Below, piece by piece: positions 1-7,745 of a DNA stretch of 42,218 nucleotides. Made by a program: the position numbers and the translations under genes. How positions within the stretch are numbered: the first letter of the stretch is position 1; the number at the start of each line of letters is the position of its first letter. The notes beneath the pieces are model-generated. The model made no database searches. It was not told where the DNA came from and saw only the letters and a program-made list of their open reading frames with translations. Origin of the DNA: Paracoccaceae bacterium (GTDB taxonomy: Bacteria; Pseudomonadota; Alphaproteobacteria; Rhodobacterales; Rhodobacteraceae); contig JAAELR010000246.1 in NCBI GenBank assembly GCA_024226455.1, positions 1 through 42,218 on the forward strand, in the 5' to 3' direction.

Positions 1-1101
1 GGCCCGATTTTTTCTGCTGGTTCTTGTGCTTCCGCCTATTTCACTGCCGCTGCCACAGCGACCCACCATGTGGAAGAGGCCGGCGGCGGCAGCGCGGTGT
101 TGAGTTGCAGTTCCGCTGGCACGGCCTCAGGCGGCAATATCGAATCTGCGGCCAATGAGTTGACCAGCACAGCCAACAACATCGCGCTAAAGACTATTTT
201 GCCTTCGATTCTTTTTGGCGGTATTGAGGCCACTCTTACTCTTTTTGGCGGTATTGAGGCCCGTCAATGGGGCGCTCGCAATGGGTCCCCCCGCTCTGTG
301 TCCCCCCCCTCTATGGTCCCCATACGTTCGGTCGGGTGGGCTATGTCCCGCCGCGTTAGCGTGTTGACGCTGTCGACCGCTTCTGCGGGCCCCAACCACG
401 ACCGCGCCTGGGACGCATGGTTCCGTGTCGGTTACAGCCATTTGGACGGTACCTCTGACGGCGATGCGTTCAACGCCACAGCGGGGCTTGAATTCGACCT
501 GGGCGAAAGCACCGATCTCGGCGTCGTGGCGTCGTATTCAGACATCGACCTGACCTCTTCCGGTGTCCGCATGGAATCCAAAGAGCTGTCTTTCGGGCCC
601 TATCTTTCCCACCAAGTGAACGATTTGTGGAGCCTGAACGCTTTCCTGGTCTATGGTCGGCCAGACCGCGACATTGGCGGCGCCAGCTATCGCTCTGACC
701 GGTTCATGGGCGGGTTGGGCGTTTCCGTGGAACACACCGTGGGCGCTGTCGAGTTCACGTCGTTCGGCGCGCTCTCTGGCATCAGCGACGCCCATCCGGC
801 CGCAACCATCAGCGGCACCGCCATCGCCGCCCATTCGCTGACCACCCTGACGGGCAGTCTGGGCACCAAGGCCGCATTCGACCTGACCCCAGATTTGCGG
901 TCTTTCGTCTCTTTCACCGGCAGTTTCAGCCATTCTGACGATGGTTTCGGCACAACGTCGACCCATTTCGGGCCGCGCGTTGGCGGCGGGCTGACTTATG
1001 ACGGCGGCGCGGGTGCGTTGCAACTGGATGTCAGCGCCGGCGAGATAACCGACGGGACGCGCGCCTACTCCATCGGGCTTGGCTATAATCTGCAATTCTG
1101 A
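1..1101 (+). CDS. Autotransporter-type outer-membrane beta-barrel domain protein, 5' end outside the window
   Basis: The frame is open from base 1, so this is probably the 3' part of a longer gene. A GTG at 70 is the first conventional start inside the window. From about base 400 the product has alternating aromatic/polar strands (AWDAWFRVGYSHLDG onward) and ends in the terminal Phe (NLQF) expected for BAM-inserted barrels, so an autotransporter-like barrel is likely. The part encoded by 1-400 is odd: it contains a 10-residue tandem repeat (LFGGIEA twice), C6 and C8 runs and no clear passenger motif. That stretch may be a decayed or rearranged junction, or a frameshifted passenger. Expected location is the outer membrane. 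The barrel and strand are fairly certain; the N-terminal part is not. Confidence 0.6.
   Translation, partial: GPIFSAGSCASAYFTAAATATHHVEEAGGGSAVLSCSSAGTASGGNIESAANELTSTANNIALKTILPSILFGGIEATLTLFGGIEARQWGARNGSPRSVSPPSMVPIRSVGWAMSRRVSVLTLSTASAGPNHDRAWDAWFRVGYSHLDGTSDGDAFNATAGLEFDLGESTDLGVVASYSDIDLTSSGVRMESKELSFGPYLSHQVNDLWSLNAFLVYGRPDRDIGGASYRSDRFMGGLGVSVEHTVGAVEFTSFGALSGISDAHPAATISGTAIAAHSLTTLTGSLGTKAAFDLTPDLRSFVSFTGSFSHSDDGFGTTSTHFGPRVGGGLTYDGGAGALQLDVSAGEITDGTRAYSIGLGYNLQF
211..261. repeat. 30-bp-period tandem repeat
   Basis: A 21-base unit at 211-231 recurs exactly at 241-261, giving a 30-bp period that keeps the reading frame. It duplicates a 10-residue block (LFGGIEA) in the autotransporter-like protein. 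Confidence 0.9.
302..309. repeat. C8 homopolymer in the coding region
   Basis: Eight consecutive C follow a C6 run at 287-292, both inside the autotransporter-like reading frame. Such tracts are prone to slippage and could switch the frame or mark a sequencing error. Confidence 0.8.
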
Positions 1102-1265
1102 CGGGATAGCTGGCGTTTGACTTGCTGGCCGCGCGGCGGCTGGCTTTGGCGGACTTCTTTCATGACCTTCCGCGCCTTTCAGGCGTTCGGGTGATGCGCG
1201 CAGGGGCTTGCCGAGCCTCGCCGCCGGTGAAAGGGTGTGCCGGGGTCAACAGGGGACGGTTCGAC

Positions 1266-2903
1266 ATGCGGCACGGGGGCAGGATACTTACCGATCAGTT
1301 GCAGGCGCAGGGCGTTGGCCGGGTGTTTTCGGTTCCGGGCGAGAGCTTTCTGGCGGTGCTGGACGGGCTTTGTGACAGCGGCATAGAGAATGTCGTCTGC
1401 CGCCACGAGGGCGGTGCGGCGATGATGGCCGAGGCCAGCGGCAAGATGACCGGGCGGCCCGGCGTGGTGTTTGTCACCCGGGGACCGGGGGCGACCAATG
1501 CCAGCGCCGGGGTGCATGTGGCAATGCAGGATGCGACGCCTATGATCCTGTTCGTCGGCCAGATCGCGCGGCAAAACCGCGACCGCCAGTCGTTTCAAGA
1601 GATCGACTACCGGGCGTTTTTCGGCCCGCTGGCGAAATGGGCGGCAGAGATCGACCAGACCGACCGGATCCCCGAATACGTGAACCGGGCGTTTCACGTC
1701 GCCACCTCGGGGCGCCCCGGCCCGGTGGTGCTGGCCCTGCCCGAAGACATGCTGTCGGCCTCGGCGGATGTCCCCGTGCTGGCCCCGACAGCCGCGCCAA
1801 AGACGTCCGTTTCGCCAGAGGCCGCCGAACGGACGCACGACATGCTCGACCGGGCCGAGCGCCCGCTGGTGATCGCTGGCGGCGGCGGATGGAGCGCCGA
1901 AGCCTGCGCCGATCTGGCCCGCTTTGCCGCGGCGCAGGGGCTGCCCGTGGCGACCTCGTTCCGGCGTCAGGATCTGATGGATAACCGCCTGCCCAACTAT
2001 GTCGGCGATCTGGGTGTCGCCATGAACCCGGCGCTGGCCGGGCATCTGCGCGATGCCGACTGCCTGCTGGTTCTGGGCGCCAGGCTGGGCGACATCACCA
2101 CCGGCGGCCACCGGCTGATCGACCCGGCCGCACCCGGCAAGACCATAGCCCATGTGCATCCCGACCCGGACCTGCCCGGCAGCATCTACCGCACCGATAT
2201 GGCGCTGACCGCCAAGCCCGCCGAGGCGCTGGCCCGGCTGGTCGAGCGGCCCGGCCAGCGCGGCCGGACCGACTGGACCCGCACCATGCGCGACAGCTAT
2301 CAGGCCTGGAGCCGCCCGCGCCAGACCCCCGGCGCGGTCAGGCTGGAACAGGTCGTGCGCCACCTCAGCGACACCCTGCCCGAAGACGCCATCGTCACCA
2401 GCGGAGCGGGCAATTACGGCGCCTTCGTGCACCGCTATTTCACCTACAAGGCCCCCGGCACCCAGCTTTCGCCCATATCCGGCTCGATGGGCTATGGTTT
2501 TCCCGCCGCAATCGCCGCCTCGCTGCAGCACCCGAACCGCACCGTGGTGTGCTTTACCGGTGACGGCGATTTCCAGATGTCTCTGAACGAGATATCGACG
2601 GCGACGCAATTCGGTGCGGCGCCGATCGCGGTGGTCGCCAATAACGGCCGCTATGGCACCATTCGCATGCACCAGGAACGCAGCTATCCGGGCCGCGTCT
2701 CTGGCACCGATCTGACCAGCCCCGACTATGCCGCGCTGGCCCGCGCCTATGGCGGGCATGGCGAGGTTGTCGAGACCACCGAAGACTTCGCCGCCGCCTT
2801 TGCCCGGGCCCGCGACGCCGCAACGATTGCCGTGATCGAACTGCGCCTCGATCCGGGCATGCTGTCGACCTCCGCCTCGCTGGGCGGGATCGAACCGCGA
2901 TAA
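1266..2903 (+). CDS. Thiamine diphosphate-dependent enzyme, acetolactate synthase large-subunit-like
   Basis: The 545-residue product has the three-domain ThDP enzyme layout. The N-terminal pyrimidine-binding domain carries the activating glutamate in RHEGGAA (about E48). A central Rossmann-like domain follows, and the C-terminal pyrophosphate-binding domain has the GDG motif (about 432-434) closed by NN at 459-460. The ATG at 1266 is preferred because AGGGGA lies just upstream and residue 1 then aligns with the family N terminus; the frame is open further up to 1122. No small regulatory subunit gene is adjacent. It is therefore more likely a catabolic ThDP enzyme (acetolactate synthase-like, oxalyl-CoA or benzoylformate decarboxylase type) than the biosynthetic IlvB. 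The exact substrate cannot be read from the sequence. Confidence 0.85.
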   Translation: MRHGGRILTDQLQAQGVGRVFSVPGESFLAVLDGLCDSGIENVVCRHEGGAAMMAEASGKMTGRPGVVFVTRGPGATNASAGVHVAMQDATPMILFVGQIARQNRDRQSFQEIDYRAFFGPLAKWAAEIDQTDRIPEYVNRAFHVATSGRPGPVVLALPEDMLSASADVPVLAPTAAPKTSVSPEAAERTHDMLDRAERPLVIAGGGGWSAEACADLARFAAAQGLPVATSFRRQDLMDNRLPNYVGDLGVAMNPALAGHLRDADCLLVLGARLGDITTGGHRLIDPAAPGKTIAHVHPDPDLPGSIYRTDMALTAKPAEALARLVERPGQRGRTDWTRTMRDSYQAWSRPRQTPGAVRLEQVVRHLSDTLPEDAIVTSGAGNYGAFVHRYFTYKAPGTQLSPISGSMGYGFPAAIAASLQHPNRTVVCFTGDGDFQMSLNEISTATQFGAAPIAVVANNGRYGTIRMHQERSYPGRVSGTDLTSPDYAALARAYGGHGEVVETTEDFAAAFARARDAATIAVIELRLDPGMLSTSASLGGIEPR

Positions 2904-2952
2904 CGCCCCCCGCCCGGCCCCCGGCCCCCGGCCCTTGCATAACGCCTGAACG

Positions 2953-3654
2953 ATGGCCATTGTGGCGCCGTTCAACCGGGGGGTATTGGTTTTGGAAAAG
3001 CGTTACCAGGTCTTCATCTCGTCGACGCTCCAGGACTTGCAGAACGCACGGCAAGAGGTCAGCCAGGCCCTGCTGCGCGCCGACTGCTTTCCGGCGGGGA
3101 TGGAGCTGTTTCCGGCCGCCGATGAAGAGCAGTTCGAATTCATCAAGACGGTGATCGACCAGTCGGACTACTACATCATCATCTCGGCGGGGCGCTATGG
3201 CTCGATCCATCCGGAGACCGGGCTGAGCTATACCGAGATGGAGTATGACTACGCGGTAGAGACCGGCAAGCCGGTGATCCGGCTGCTGCACAAGGATCCG
3301 TTCAATGAGTTGAAGGGGGAGTTTATTGAGCAGACGGATGAGGGTAAGAAGTTATTGAAAAGGTTCCAAAAAAAGATGGCGGACAGCTATCTTGTAAGGT
3401 TTTGGAGCGAATCTAACGAGTTGGGCTTGCACGTGACACAGCCACTTTTTCAGTTGATAAAAAGCAAACCAGCGCGCGGGTGGGTGCCGGGGATTCCGGA
3501 GATCACGTCGGCCAACAGTGCTGATTGGGATGTGTATCAGGAAATTACTTCAATAGTGAATCAAGACGGTGATCCAGTCGTCACACGGGCAATTCGGTAT
3601 TCTCGAAAAATCGCAAGTGAGAACCTAAGCGACGACGCGACCAAATCGGGATAG
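2953..3654 (+). CDS. DUF4062 domain protein
   Basis: The N-terminal half matches the DUF4062 pattern: YQVFISSTLQDLQNAR, then YYIIISAGRYGSIHPETGLSYTEMEYDYA about 60 residues later. This is a Rossmann/TIR-like fold often found at the N terminus of STAND-type or defence-associated proteins. The 233-residue protein has only a short C-terminal extension and no visible NTPase. TTG codons at 2986 and 2992, just before EKRYQVF, could be the true start instead of the ATG at 2953. Composition changes inside the gene: 38 of 60 bases are G/C at 3181-3240, but 24 of 60 at 3301-3360 and 26 of 60 at 3361-3420. This suggests foreign or recombinant origin. Function is unknown. Confidence 0.75.
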   Translation: MAIVAPFNRGVLVLEKRYQVFISSTLQDLQNARQEVSQALLRADCFPAGMELFPAADEEQFEFIKTVIDQSDYYIIISAGRYGSIHPETGLSYTEMEYDYAVETGKPVIRLLHKDPFNELKGEFIEQTDEGKKLLKRFQKKMADSYLVRFWSESNELGLHVTQPLFQLIKSKPARGWVPGIPEITSANSADWDVYQEITSIVNQDGDPVVTRAIRYSRKIASENLSDDATKSG

Positions 3655-3706
3655 CATAGAACTGTCCGACGCAGAGCGCCATACCGCCCGGAACCAAGCC
3701 GAAGGC

Positions 3707-3847
3707 GCCGGGCGAGCGCCGGCCCGTCCGGCGGGCTGGCGCTTTGGTGAGGCTGGGTGCTTCGATCAGAGCGAAGAAGTACTTTACTGCATAAACCGCC
3801 TTGCCCCAGCGTTGCGGCGCCATCCCACGGGCCGGCGCTCGCCCGGC
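3707..3847. repeat. 141-bp element with perfect 21-bp terminal inverted repeats
   Basis: Bases 3707-3727 are the exact reverse complement of 3827-3847, with 99 bp between. It fills most of the gap between the converging DUF4062 gene and cobO. It carries no ORF of note. As RNA it would form a long hairpin; it could be a bidirectional terminator, a non-autonomous mobile remnant or a dispersed repeat. Confidence 0.8.
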
Positions 3848-3887
3848 TTATGTTGTGCTGGCGGATAGGGTGTTGGCTGGCGGGTCG

Positions 3888-4508
3888 TCAGAACTCCACC
3901 CCCACCTGCGCCTTAACCCCTGACCGGAACGGGTGCTTGACCAGTTCCATCTCGGTCACCAGGTCGGCGGCGTCGATCAGCTCTGGCTTGGCGTTGCGGC
4001 CGGTCAGGACGACATGGGTCATCGGGGGTTTCTCGTCGCGCAGGAAGGCCACCACCTCGGCGATTTCGATATAGTCGTAGCGCAGGGCGATGTTGATCTC
4101 ATCCAGCAGCACCATCCGGTTCGAAGGGTCGCGGATCAGCTCCTTGGCCTTTTCCCAGGCGGCCTGGGCCATCTCTGTGTCGCGGCTCTTGTCCTGGGTC
4201 TCCCAGGTAAAGCCCTCTCCCATCGTGTGAAAGGCGCACCGGTCCGAGAATTCCGACAGGATCAGGTCGCGCTCTCCCGTGCTCATGCCGCCCTTGATGA
4301 ACTGCACCACGGCGCATTGCATCGAATGGGCGATGCAGCGAAAGATCATGCCGAAGGCGGCGGTCGACTTGCCCTTGCCCTTGCCGGTATGCACCACGAT
4401 CAGCCCCTTCTCGCCGGTCTTGGTGGCCATGATCTTGTCGCGCGCGGCTTTCTTCTTGGCCATCTTGGTGGCGTGGCGGTCTGTGTTCTGGGGGATGTCG
4501 TCGGTCAT
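3888..4508 (-). CDS. cobO: Corrinoid adenosyltransferase (cob(I)yrinic acid a,c-diamide adenosyltransferase)
   Basis: The 206-residue protein has the CobA/CobO Walker A motif TGKGKGKST (about 41-49), followed by VVQFIKGG and the VLLDEINIALRY block, all diagnostic of this family. It transfers the 5'-deoxyadenosyl group of ATP to a Co(I) corrinoid in the cytoplasm, during cobalamin synthesis or salvage. The ATG at 4508 is chosen because the minus strand has GAGGAGAG a few bases upstream; the open frame to 4616 lacks family similarity. The Lys-rich stretch at about 16-30 before the P-loop is typical of the N-terminal arm. No other cobalamin gene is next to it. Confidence 0.95.
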   Translation of the reverse strand: MTDDIPQNTDRHATKMAKKKAARDKIMATKTGEKGLIVVHTGKGKGKSTAAFGMIFRCIAHSMQCAVVQFIKGGMSTGERDLILSEFSDRCAFHTMGEGFTWETQDKSRDTEMAQAAWEKAKELIRDPSNRMVLLDEINIALRYDYIEIAEVVAFLRDEKPPMTHVVLTGRNAKPELIDAADLVTEMELVKHPFRSGVKAQVGVEF

Positions 4509-4568
4509 GCGGGCTCTCCTCGTCGGGGACCGGCAGAGTAACGGCGATGGCGCGGCGCGCAAGCGAAA

Positions 4569-4598
4569 GGGGCGGCCCGGCGGACCGCCCCCTTTTTT
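4569..4598. terminator. GC hairpin with T tract between cobO and the membrane-protein gene
   Basis: A 7-bp stem (4569-4575 with 4585-4591) and a 9-base loop are followed on the + strand by T6 at 4593-4598. On the minus strand it lies just after the stop of the membrane-protein gene, which it probably terminates, although the cleaner T tract faces the other way. Confidence 0.5.
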
Positions 4599-4612
4599 CC
4601 CGACAAGTGGGC

Positions 4613-5824
4613 TCATTCGGCAGGAATGGCGGTGCCCTCTGCCGGGTGGCCGAAGTGGCGGCGGTTCAGCAGGAAGATCAGGGCGACCATTGCCAGCTGG
4701 ACGGCGATGGCGATGGCGGTGAGGCTCCAGTAACCGGCCGAGAACTTGGCGATCAGGCCGTTGGCGACGAGGCCCTTGTTGATCCAGAAATGCAGCATCA
4801 CGCTAAAGCCGACGCCGGGACAGACCAGCGCATAGGCCCCGGGCGAGGTGCCGCCGAACACGAAGCTTTCGAAATAGTTCTGGCGGCGCAGCACCACGAG
4901 GCCGAGCAGCAGGAACACCACCTGCACCGCGACGATACGGGTCAGGAACACCAGGTTGTCGGCGGCGATGGCGTGGGCGTCGAACGACACGTGCAGCCCG
5001 TGATCCTGGCGCATGAACATGATGCCCAGCACGGTCAGCAGCGGCACGATGATCATCAGGGTGGGCGCCGCCTCGCGCGCCGTGCCGTAGTGCAGCATCG
5101 AGTTGAAGCCGGTCACGGCGGCGACGACGGCATAGATGATCGCGGCATAGCCGAAGAAGGTAGAGCCGACAAAGCTGATGCCCTGCACCAGCGGCACGGT
5201 GCTCATCGCGGCGGGGGCGGCAAAGCCGACGGCGGTCATCGCCAGCGCGAAGGCGGGCAGCAGTTGGGCAAAGCTGTTATGGGCGGTGACATCGAAGATG
5301 CCGCCCTTGGTCAGCACCCGGCCCAGGAAGTTGCCCAGCATGCCCAGCGCCAGAATGCCGATGCCCAGAAAAGCCAGCATGGCCAGCGGGAACAGGTACT
5401 CGACCACGCCCCAGAGGCCCGGCACGAAGACCAGGCCCACGATAAAGCCGGCATTCACCGTCATCGCCAGCGCCAGCGGCATCGCCAGCAATTGCGATTC
5501 GGCATTGCTGGTCTTTAGCGCGGCACCCTTTTCGGTGCGCAAGAAGGCAGACAACGAGCGCAGGTTCCAGACAAGCGACTTGATGTTGAGGAAGGCGAAA
5601 ACGGCGATCCCGACCAGCGCGGCGGCGATCCCGGTCTGCATCGCCAAAGAGCCGCTGGTGAAAGCGCCCGTGATGTCCTCGAAGACCGGCACGGGTCGGC
5701 CGGGATGCGGTACCCAGAACATCAGGTACATGAAGAAGGTGACTGTCAGGCCTCCGGCGCCGAGCGATCCGAGGAAATAGAGCGGCGAATAGTTATCCGC
5801 CGGGCGGTGTGCGTGGGTGGGCAT
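4613..5824 (-). CDS. Multi-pass membrane protein, SLAC1/TehA-like (possibly TsoY family)
   Basis: The 403-residue protein consists of about ten hydrophobic segments with few charged loops. It starts YSPLYFLGSLGAGGLTVTFFMYLMFWVPHPGRP and later has VCPGVGFSVMLHFWINKG. The size and helix number fit the SLAC1/TehA fold; I recall very similar Rhodobacteraceae proteins named tellurium resistance or TsoY, but cannot verify this. The ATG at 5824 is preferred because GGAGG precedes it at good spacing; the frame is open to 5896. It is a single-gene unit. The promoter carries an ATATTC-N8-GAATAT palindrome like the SqrR/BigR operator, which suggests induction by sulfide or persulfide and a role in moving a sulfur anion. 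The substrate is unproven. Confidence 0.6.
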   Translation of the reverse strand: MPTHAHRPADNYSPLYFLGSLGAGGLTVTFFMYLMFWVPHPGRPVPVFEDITGAFTSGSLAMQTGIAAALVGIAVFAFLNIKSLVWNLRSLSAFLRTEKGAALKTSNAESQLLAMPLALAMTVNAGFIVGLVFVPGLWGVVEYLFPLAMLAFLGIGILALGMLGNFLGRVLTKGGIFDVTAHNSFAQLLPAFALAMTAVGFAAPAAMSTVPLVQGISFVGSTFFGYAAIIYAVVAAVTGFNSMLHYGTAREAAPTLMIIVPLLTVLGIMFMRQDHGLHVSFDAHAIAADNLVFLTRIVAVQVVFLLLGLVVLRRQNYFESFVFGGTSPGAYALVCPGVGFSVMLHFWINKGLVANGLIAKFSAGYWSLTAIAIAVQLAMVALIFLLNRRHFGHPAEGTAIPAE

Positions 5825-5839
5825 TTTTGCCTCCATTAC

Positions 5840-5882
5840 ATATTCAATAACGCGAATATAACCAACGCGCCGGGATGTGCAA
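5840..5882 (-). promoter_or_regulatory. Promoter with SqrR/BigR-like operator over the -10 box
   Basis: Reading the minus strand, a -35 TTGCAC (5882-5877) and a -10 TATATT (5860-5855) are separated by 16 bp. The operator ATATTC-N8-GAATAT (5859-5840) overlaps the -10 and the expected transcription start, so a bound repressor would block RNA polymerase. The core ATTC-N8-GAAT is the motif I recall for the persulfide-responsive ArsR-family repressor SqrR. No regulator gene is nearby. Confidence 0.6.
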
Positions 5883-6126
5883 TCGGGTTGCGTCAACCTG
5901 TCACTTCTTTCGCCTCGTCAAAGGTCCGGACCCTCTTGAAACCCGCGCGCACCGGCCACCGCGTGGCGCTGCGCCGGGTCGCCGTCCAAGCCTCGAATAA
6001 AGTGCTTGCCGCAGGGCTCCGCCGCATAGTCGCACCCCTTTGAATTGTCCGCTTCTCGGTCACATATAAAACACAGACGCGCCGCTGCCCCCCGTTGGCA
6101 AGGCCCGTTCAGACAGGGAGGACAAC
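5883..6126. other. Intergenic region between divergent genes
   Basis: Together with the operator region this makes about 300 bp without a gene. Apart from the promoter above and the ribosome-binding site AGGGAGGA before 6127, I see no ORF with coding character and no clear structured RNA. Confidence 0.5.
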
Positions 6127-7026
6127 ATGGACATGACCCGAAACCTGAAGCTGCTGCTGGCGGTGGCGATCCTTATTCCGGCCTCTGCGACGATTGCCGC
6201 GGCGACCGACGCCATGGCCACCACGGCGCTCAACGTCCGGTCCGGCCCAAGCTCTGCTTACGGTGTTGTCGATGTGCTGACACCGGGCGAGGTGGTCGAT
6301 GCCACCAATTGCCAGCCGAACGGCTGGTGCCATATCACCCATCCAGGCCCCGATGGCTGGGTCAGTTCCAGTTTCCTGACCGCGGCGCCCGGTGCCGGCT
6401 CGCCCGGCCCGGACTGCCGTTTCGAACTGAGCCTCGGCCCGGGCGGCCCCCAGTTCAACATCGTCTGCGGCGACGGACCGGCGCCAGGGCCCGCTCCGGG
6501 GCCGACGCCTGCCACCAACCGCGCCTGCTTCTTTGACGGGCCGAACTTCACCGGGCAAAACTTTTGCCGCACGGTGGGGCTATATAGCAGCCTGCCGCCG
6601 ATCTCGAACGACCGGATCACCTCTGTCCAGCTGCACGGCAGCGCCAAGGTACGGCTTTGCGAGCACAACAACATGGGGCCGTTCTGCCGCGATGTGGTGA
6701 CCAGCGTGGGCCAGCTTGGCGGATTCCTCAATAACAAGGTCTCGTCGCTGCGGGTATATACCGGCGGCCTGGCGCCGAAAAAACAGGTCTGCCTGTTCGA
6801 CGGCCCGAACTATACCGGCCAGTACCTGTGCTATGGGGTCGGCACCCGCACGCTGCCGGCGTCGGCGTTCAACAAGGCCACCTCGGTCCGGGTGATGGGC
6901 GGAGCCATGGCGCGGCTCAGCAAAAGCCCGACCTACGGCATCGGCGGCGCCCTGCCGCTAAGCTCGAATGTGGCGACGCTGCCGGCGCTCTGGAACAACC
7001 AGACCAAATCGCTGCGCGTCCAATAG
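6127..7026 (+). CDS. Exported SH3b plus double beta/gamma-crystallin-like protein
   Basis: The 299-residue protein has a signal peptide (about 1-26). A bacterial SH3 domain follows (about 30-86: ALNVRSGPSSAYGVVDVL, then GWCHITHPGPDGWVSSSFL). A Pro/Gly linker of PGPAPG type (about 118-129) leads to two beta/gamma-crystallin (peptidase inhibitor I36-like) repeats starting ACFFDGPNFTGQNFC (about 133) and VCLFDGPNYTGQYLC (about 221). SH3b domains usually bind peptidoglycan or peptides; the crystallin folds may bind calcium or act as protease inhibitors. The Cys pairs suggest disulfides in the periplasm. The ATG at 6127 follows AGGGAGGACAAC; a second ATG two codons later is also possible. It is monocistronic with a hairpin after the stop. 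Confidence 0.85.
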   Translation: MDMTRNLKLLLAVAILIPASATIAAATDAMATTALNVRSGPSSAYGVVDVLTPGEVVDATNCQPNGWCHITHPGPDGWVSSSFLTAAPGAGSPGPDCRFELSLGPGGPQFNIVCGDGPAPGPAPGPTPATNRACFFDGPNFTGQNFCRTVGLYSSLPPISNDRITSVQLHGSAKVRLCEHNNMGPFCRDVVTSVGQLGGFLNNKVSSLRVYTGGLAPKKQVCLFDGPNYTGQYLCYGVGTRTLPASAFNKATSVRVMGGAMARLSKSPTYGIGGALPLSSNVATLPALWNNQTKSLRVQ

Positions 7027-7048
7027 CGCGGCCCCGATCTCTCGGGCA

Positions 7049-7083
7049 GGGGGCACGATTCCTCACCGATCAATCGTGCCCCC
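7049..7083 (+). terminator. 12-bp stem hairpin after the SH3b/crystallin gene
   Basis: Bases 7049-7060 pair perfectly with 7072-7083 around an 11-base loop, 22 bases after the stop codon. There is no T tract, so this may be a factor-assisted terminator or an mRNA 3'-end stabiliser. Confidence 0.55.
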
Positions 7084-7234
7084 CGGCATCGCCCGGGGCG
7101 GCTTGCTCCGTCCGGCCGGCGCGAATAACCCTTTGAAAACCCCCGCAAACCAGCCGGCCTTCCGGGATCCTCTCGTCACAGTCCGGCCTGCGACAGTTTG
7201 TCAGGCGAACCTGCGACGGAGTCCCGGCATCGGA

Positions 7235-7251
7235 GCGTATAACTTATATGC
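7235..7251. promoter_or_regulatory. Near-palindrome upstream of the EF-hand gene
   Basis: GCGTATAA and TTATATGC flank a central C and match as an inverted repeat with one mismatch. It is AT-rich in GC-rich surroundings and lies 29 bp before the ATG, so it could combine a -10 element with an operator. The factor is unknown. Confidence 0.35.
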
Positions 7252-7279
7252 AAGCAAAAGAATGTAACGGAGTTACCCC

Positions 7280-7729
7280 ATGAAAACCTCCCTCCTCCCC
7301 GCCATTGCCCTTGCCGCCCTGCTGCCGCTTGGCGCGATTGCACAGACCCAGGTCCCCGGCGAACACTTCATCGATAACTGGGATCTCGACGGCGACGGTC
7401 AGGTCACGCTGGCCGAGGCCACTGAAAAGCGCAGCGACCTGTTTTTCATGTTCGACACGGACGAAAACGGATCGCTGGATGATGCCGAATACCAGCTGTT
7501 CGACGAAACCAGACAGGCGGATATGGACACCAATGCCGGTGGCCACAAGAAAGGCGCCATGCGCGGCGTCAATCAGGGGATGACGAAAGCCTACAATGAC
7601 ACCAATGGCGACGGTCTGGTCAGCGAAGAGGAATTCCTGTCCCACACGCCCGACTGGTTCACCATGGTTGACCGCAACGCCGACAACCTGATCACAACGG
7701 ATGATTTCGGCCGGGGCAACAACGGCTGA
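7280..7729 (+). CDS. Exported EF-hand calcium-binding protein
   Basis: The 149-residue protein starts with a signal peptide (1-21, AIA before Q). Four EF-hand-like loops follow: DLDGDGQVTLAE (35-46), DTDENGSLDDAE (59-70), DTNGDGLVSEEE (107-118) and DRNADNLITTDD (131-142). Loops 1-3 keep Asp/Asn at positions 1, 3 and 5 and Glu at 12. Loop 4 ends in Asp at position 12 and may bind weakly or prefer magnesium. It is likely a periplasmic calcium sensor or buffer. GGAG precedes the ATG, and GTAAC-GGA-GTTAC forms a small inverted repeat around that ribosome-binding site. It is not in an operon; the next gene converges on it. Confidence 0.9.
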   Translation: MKTSLLPAIALAALLPLGAIAQTQVPGEHFIDNWDLDGDGQVTLAEATEKRSDLFFMFDTDENGSLDDAEYQLFDETRQADMDTNAGGHKKGAMRGVNQGMTKAYNDTNGDGLVSEEEFLSHTPDWFTMVDRNADNLITTDDFGRGNNG

Positions 7730-7745
7730 TCCGGCACGGCAAACC

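Noticed and set aside
36-233. Minus-strand 65-residue ORF with a hydrophobic stretch resembling a signal peptide
   Set aside because: It lies opposite the open autotransporter frame, has no clear ribosome-binding site or family, and its N terminus falls in the tandem repeat. It could be real only if the + frame before about 400 is not.
1179-2975. 598-codon open frame on the minus strand
   Set aside because: It is a high-GC shadow of the ThDP enzyme gene, which has all catalytic motifs on the + strand; the minus product is low-complexity Gly/Arg/His.
3707-3847. Integron attC site
   Set aside because: Length and symmetry are compatible, but the core RYYYAAC/GTTRRRY boxes are missing from the arm ends and no integrase or cassette array is present.
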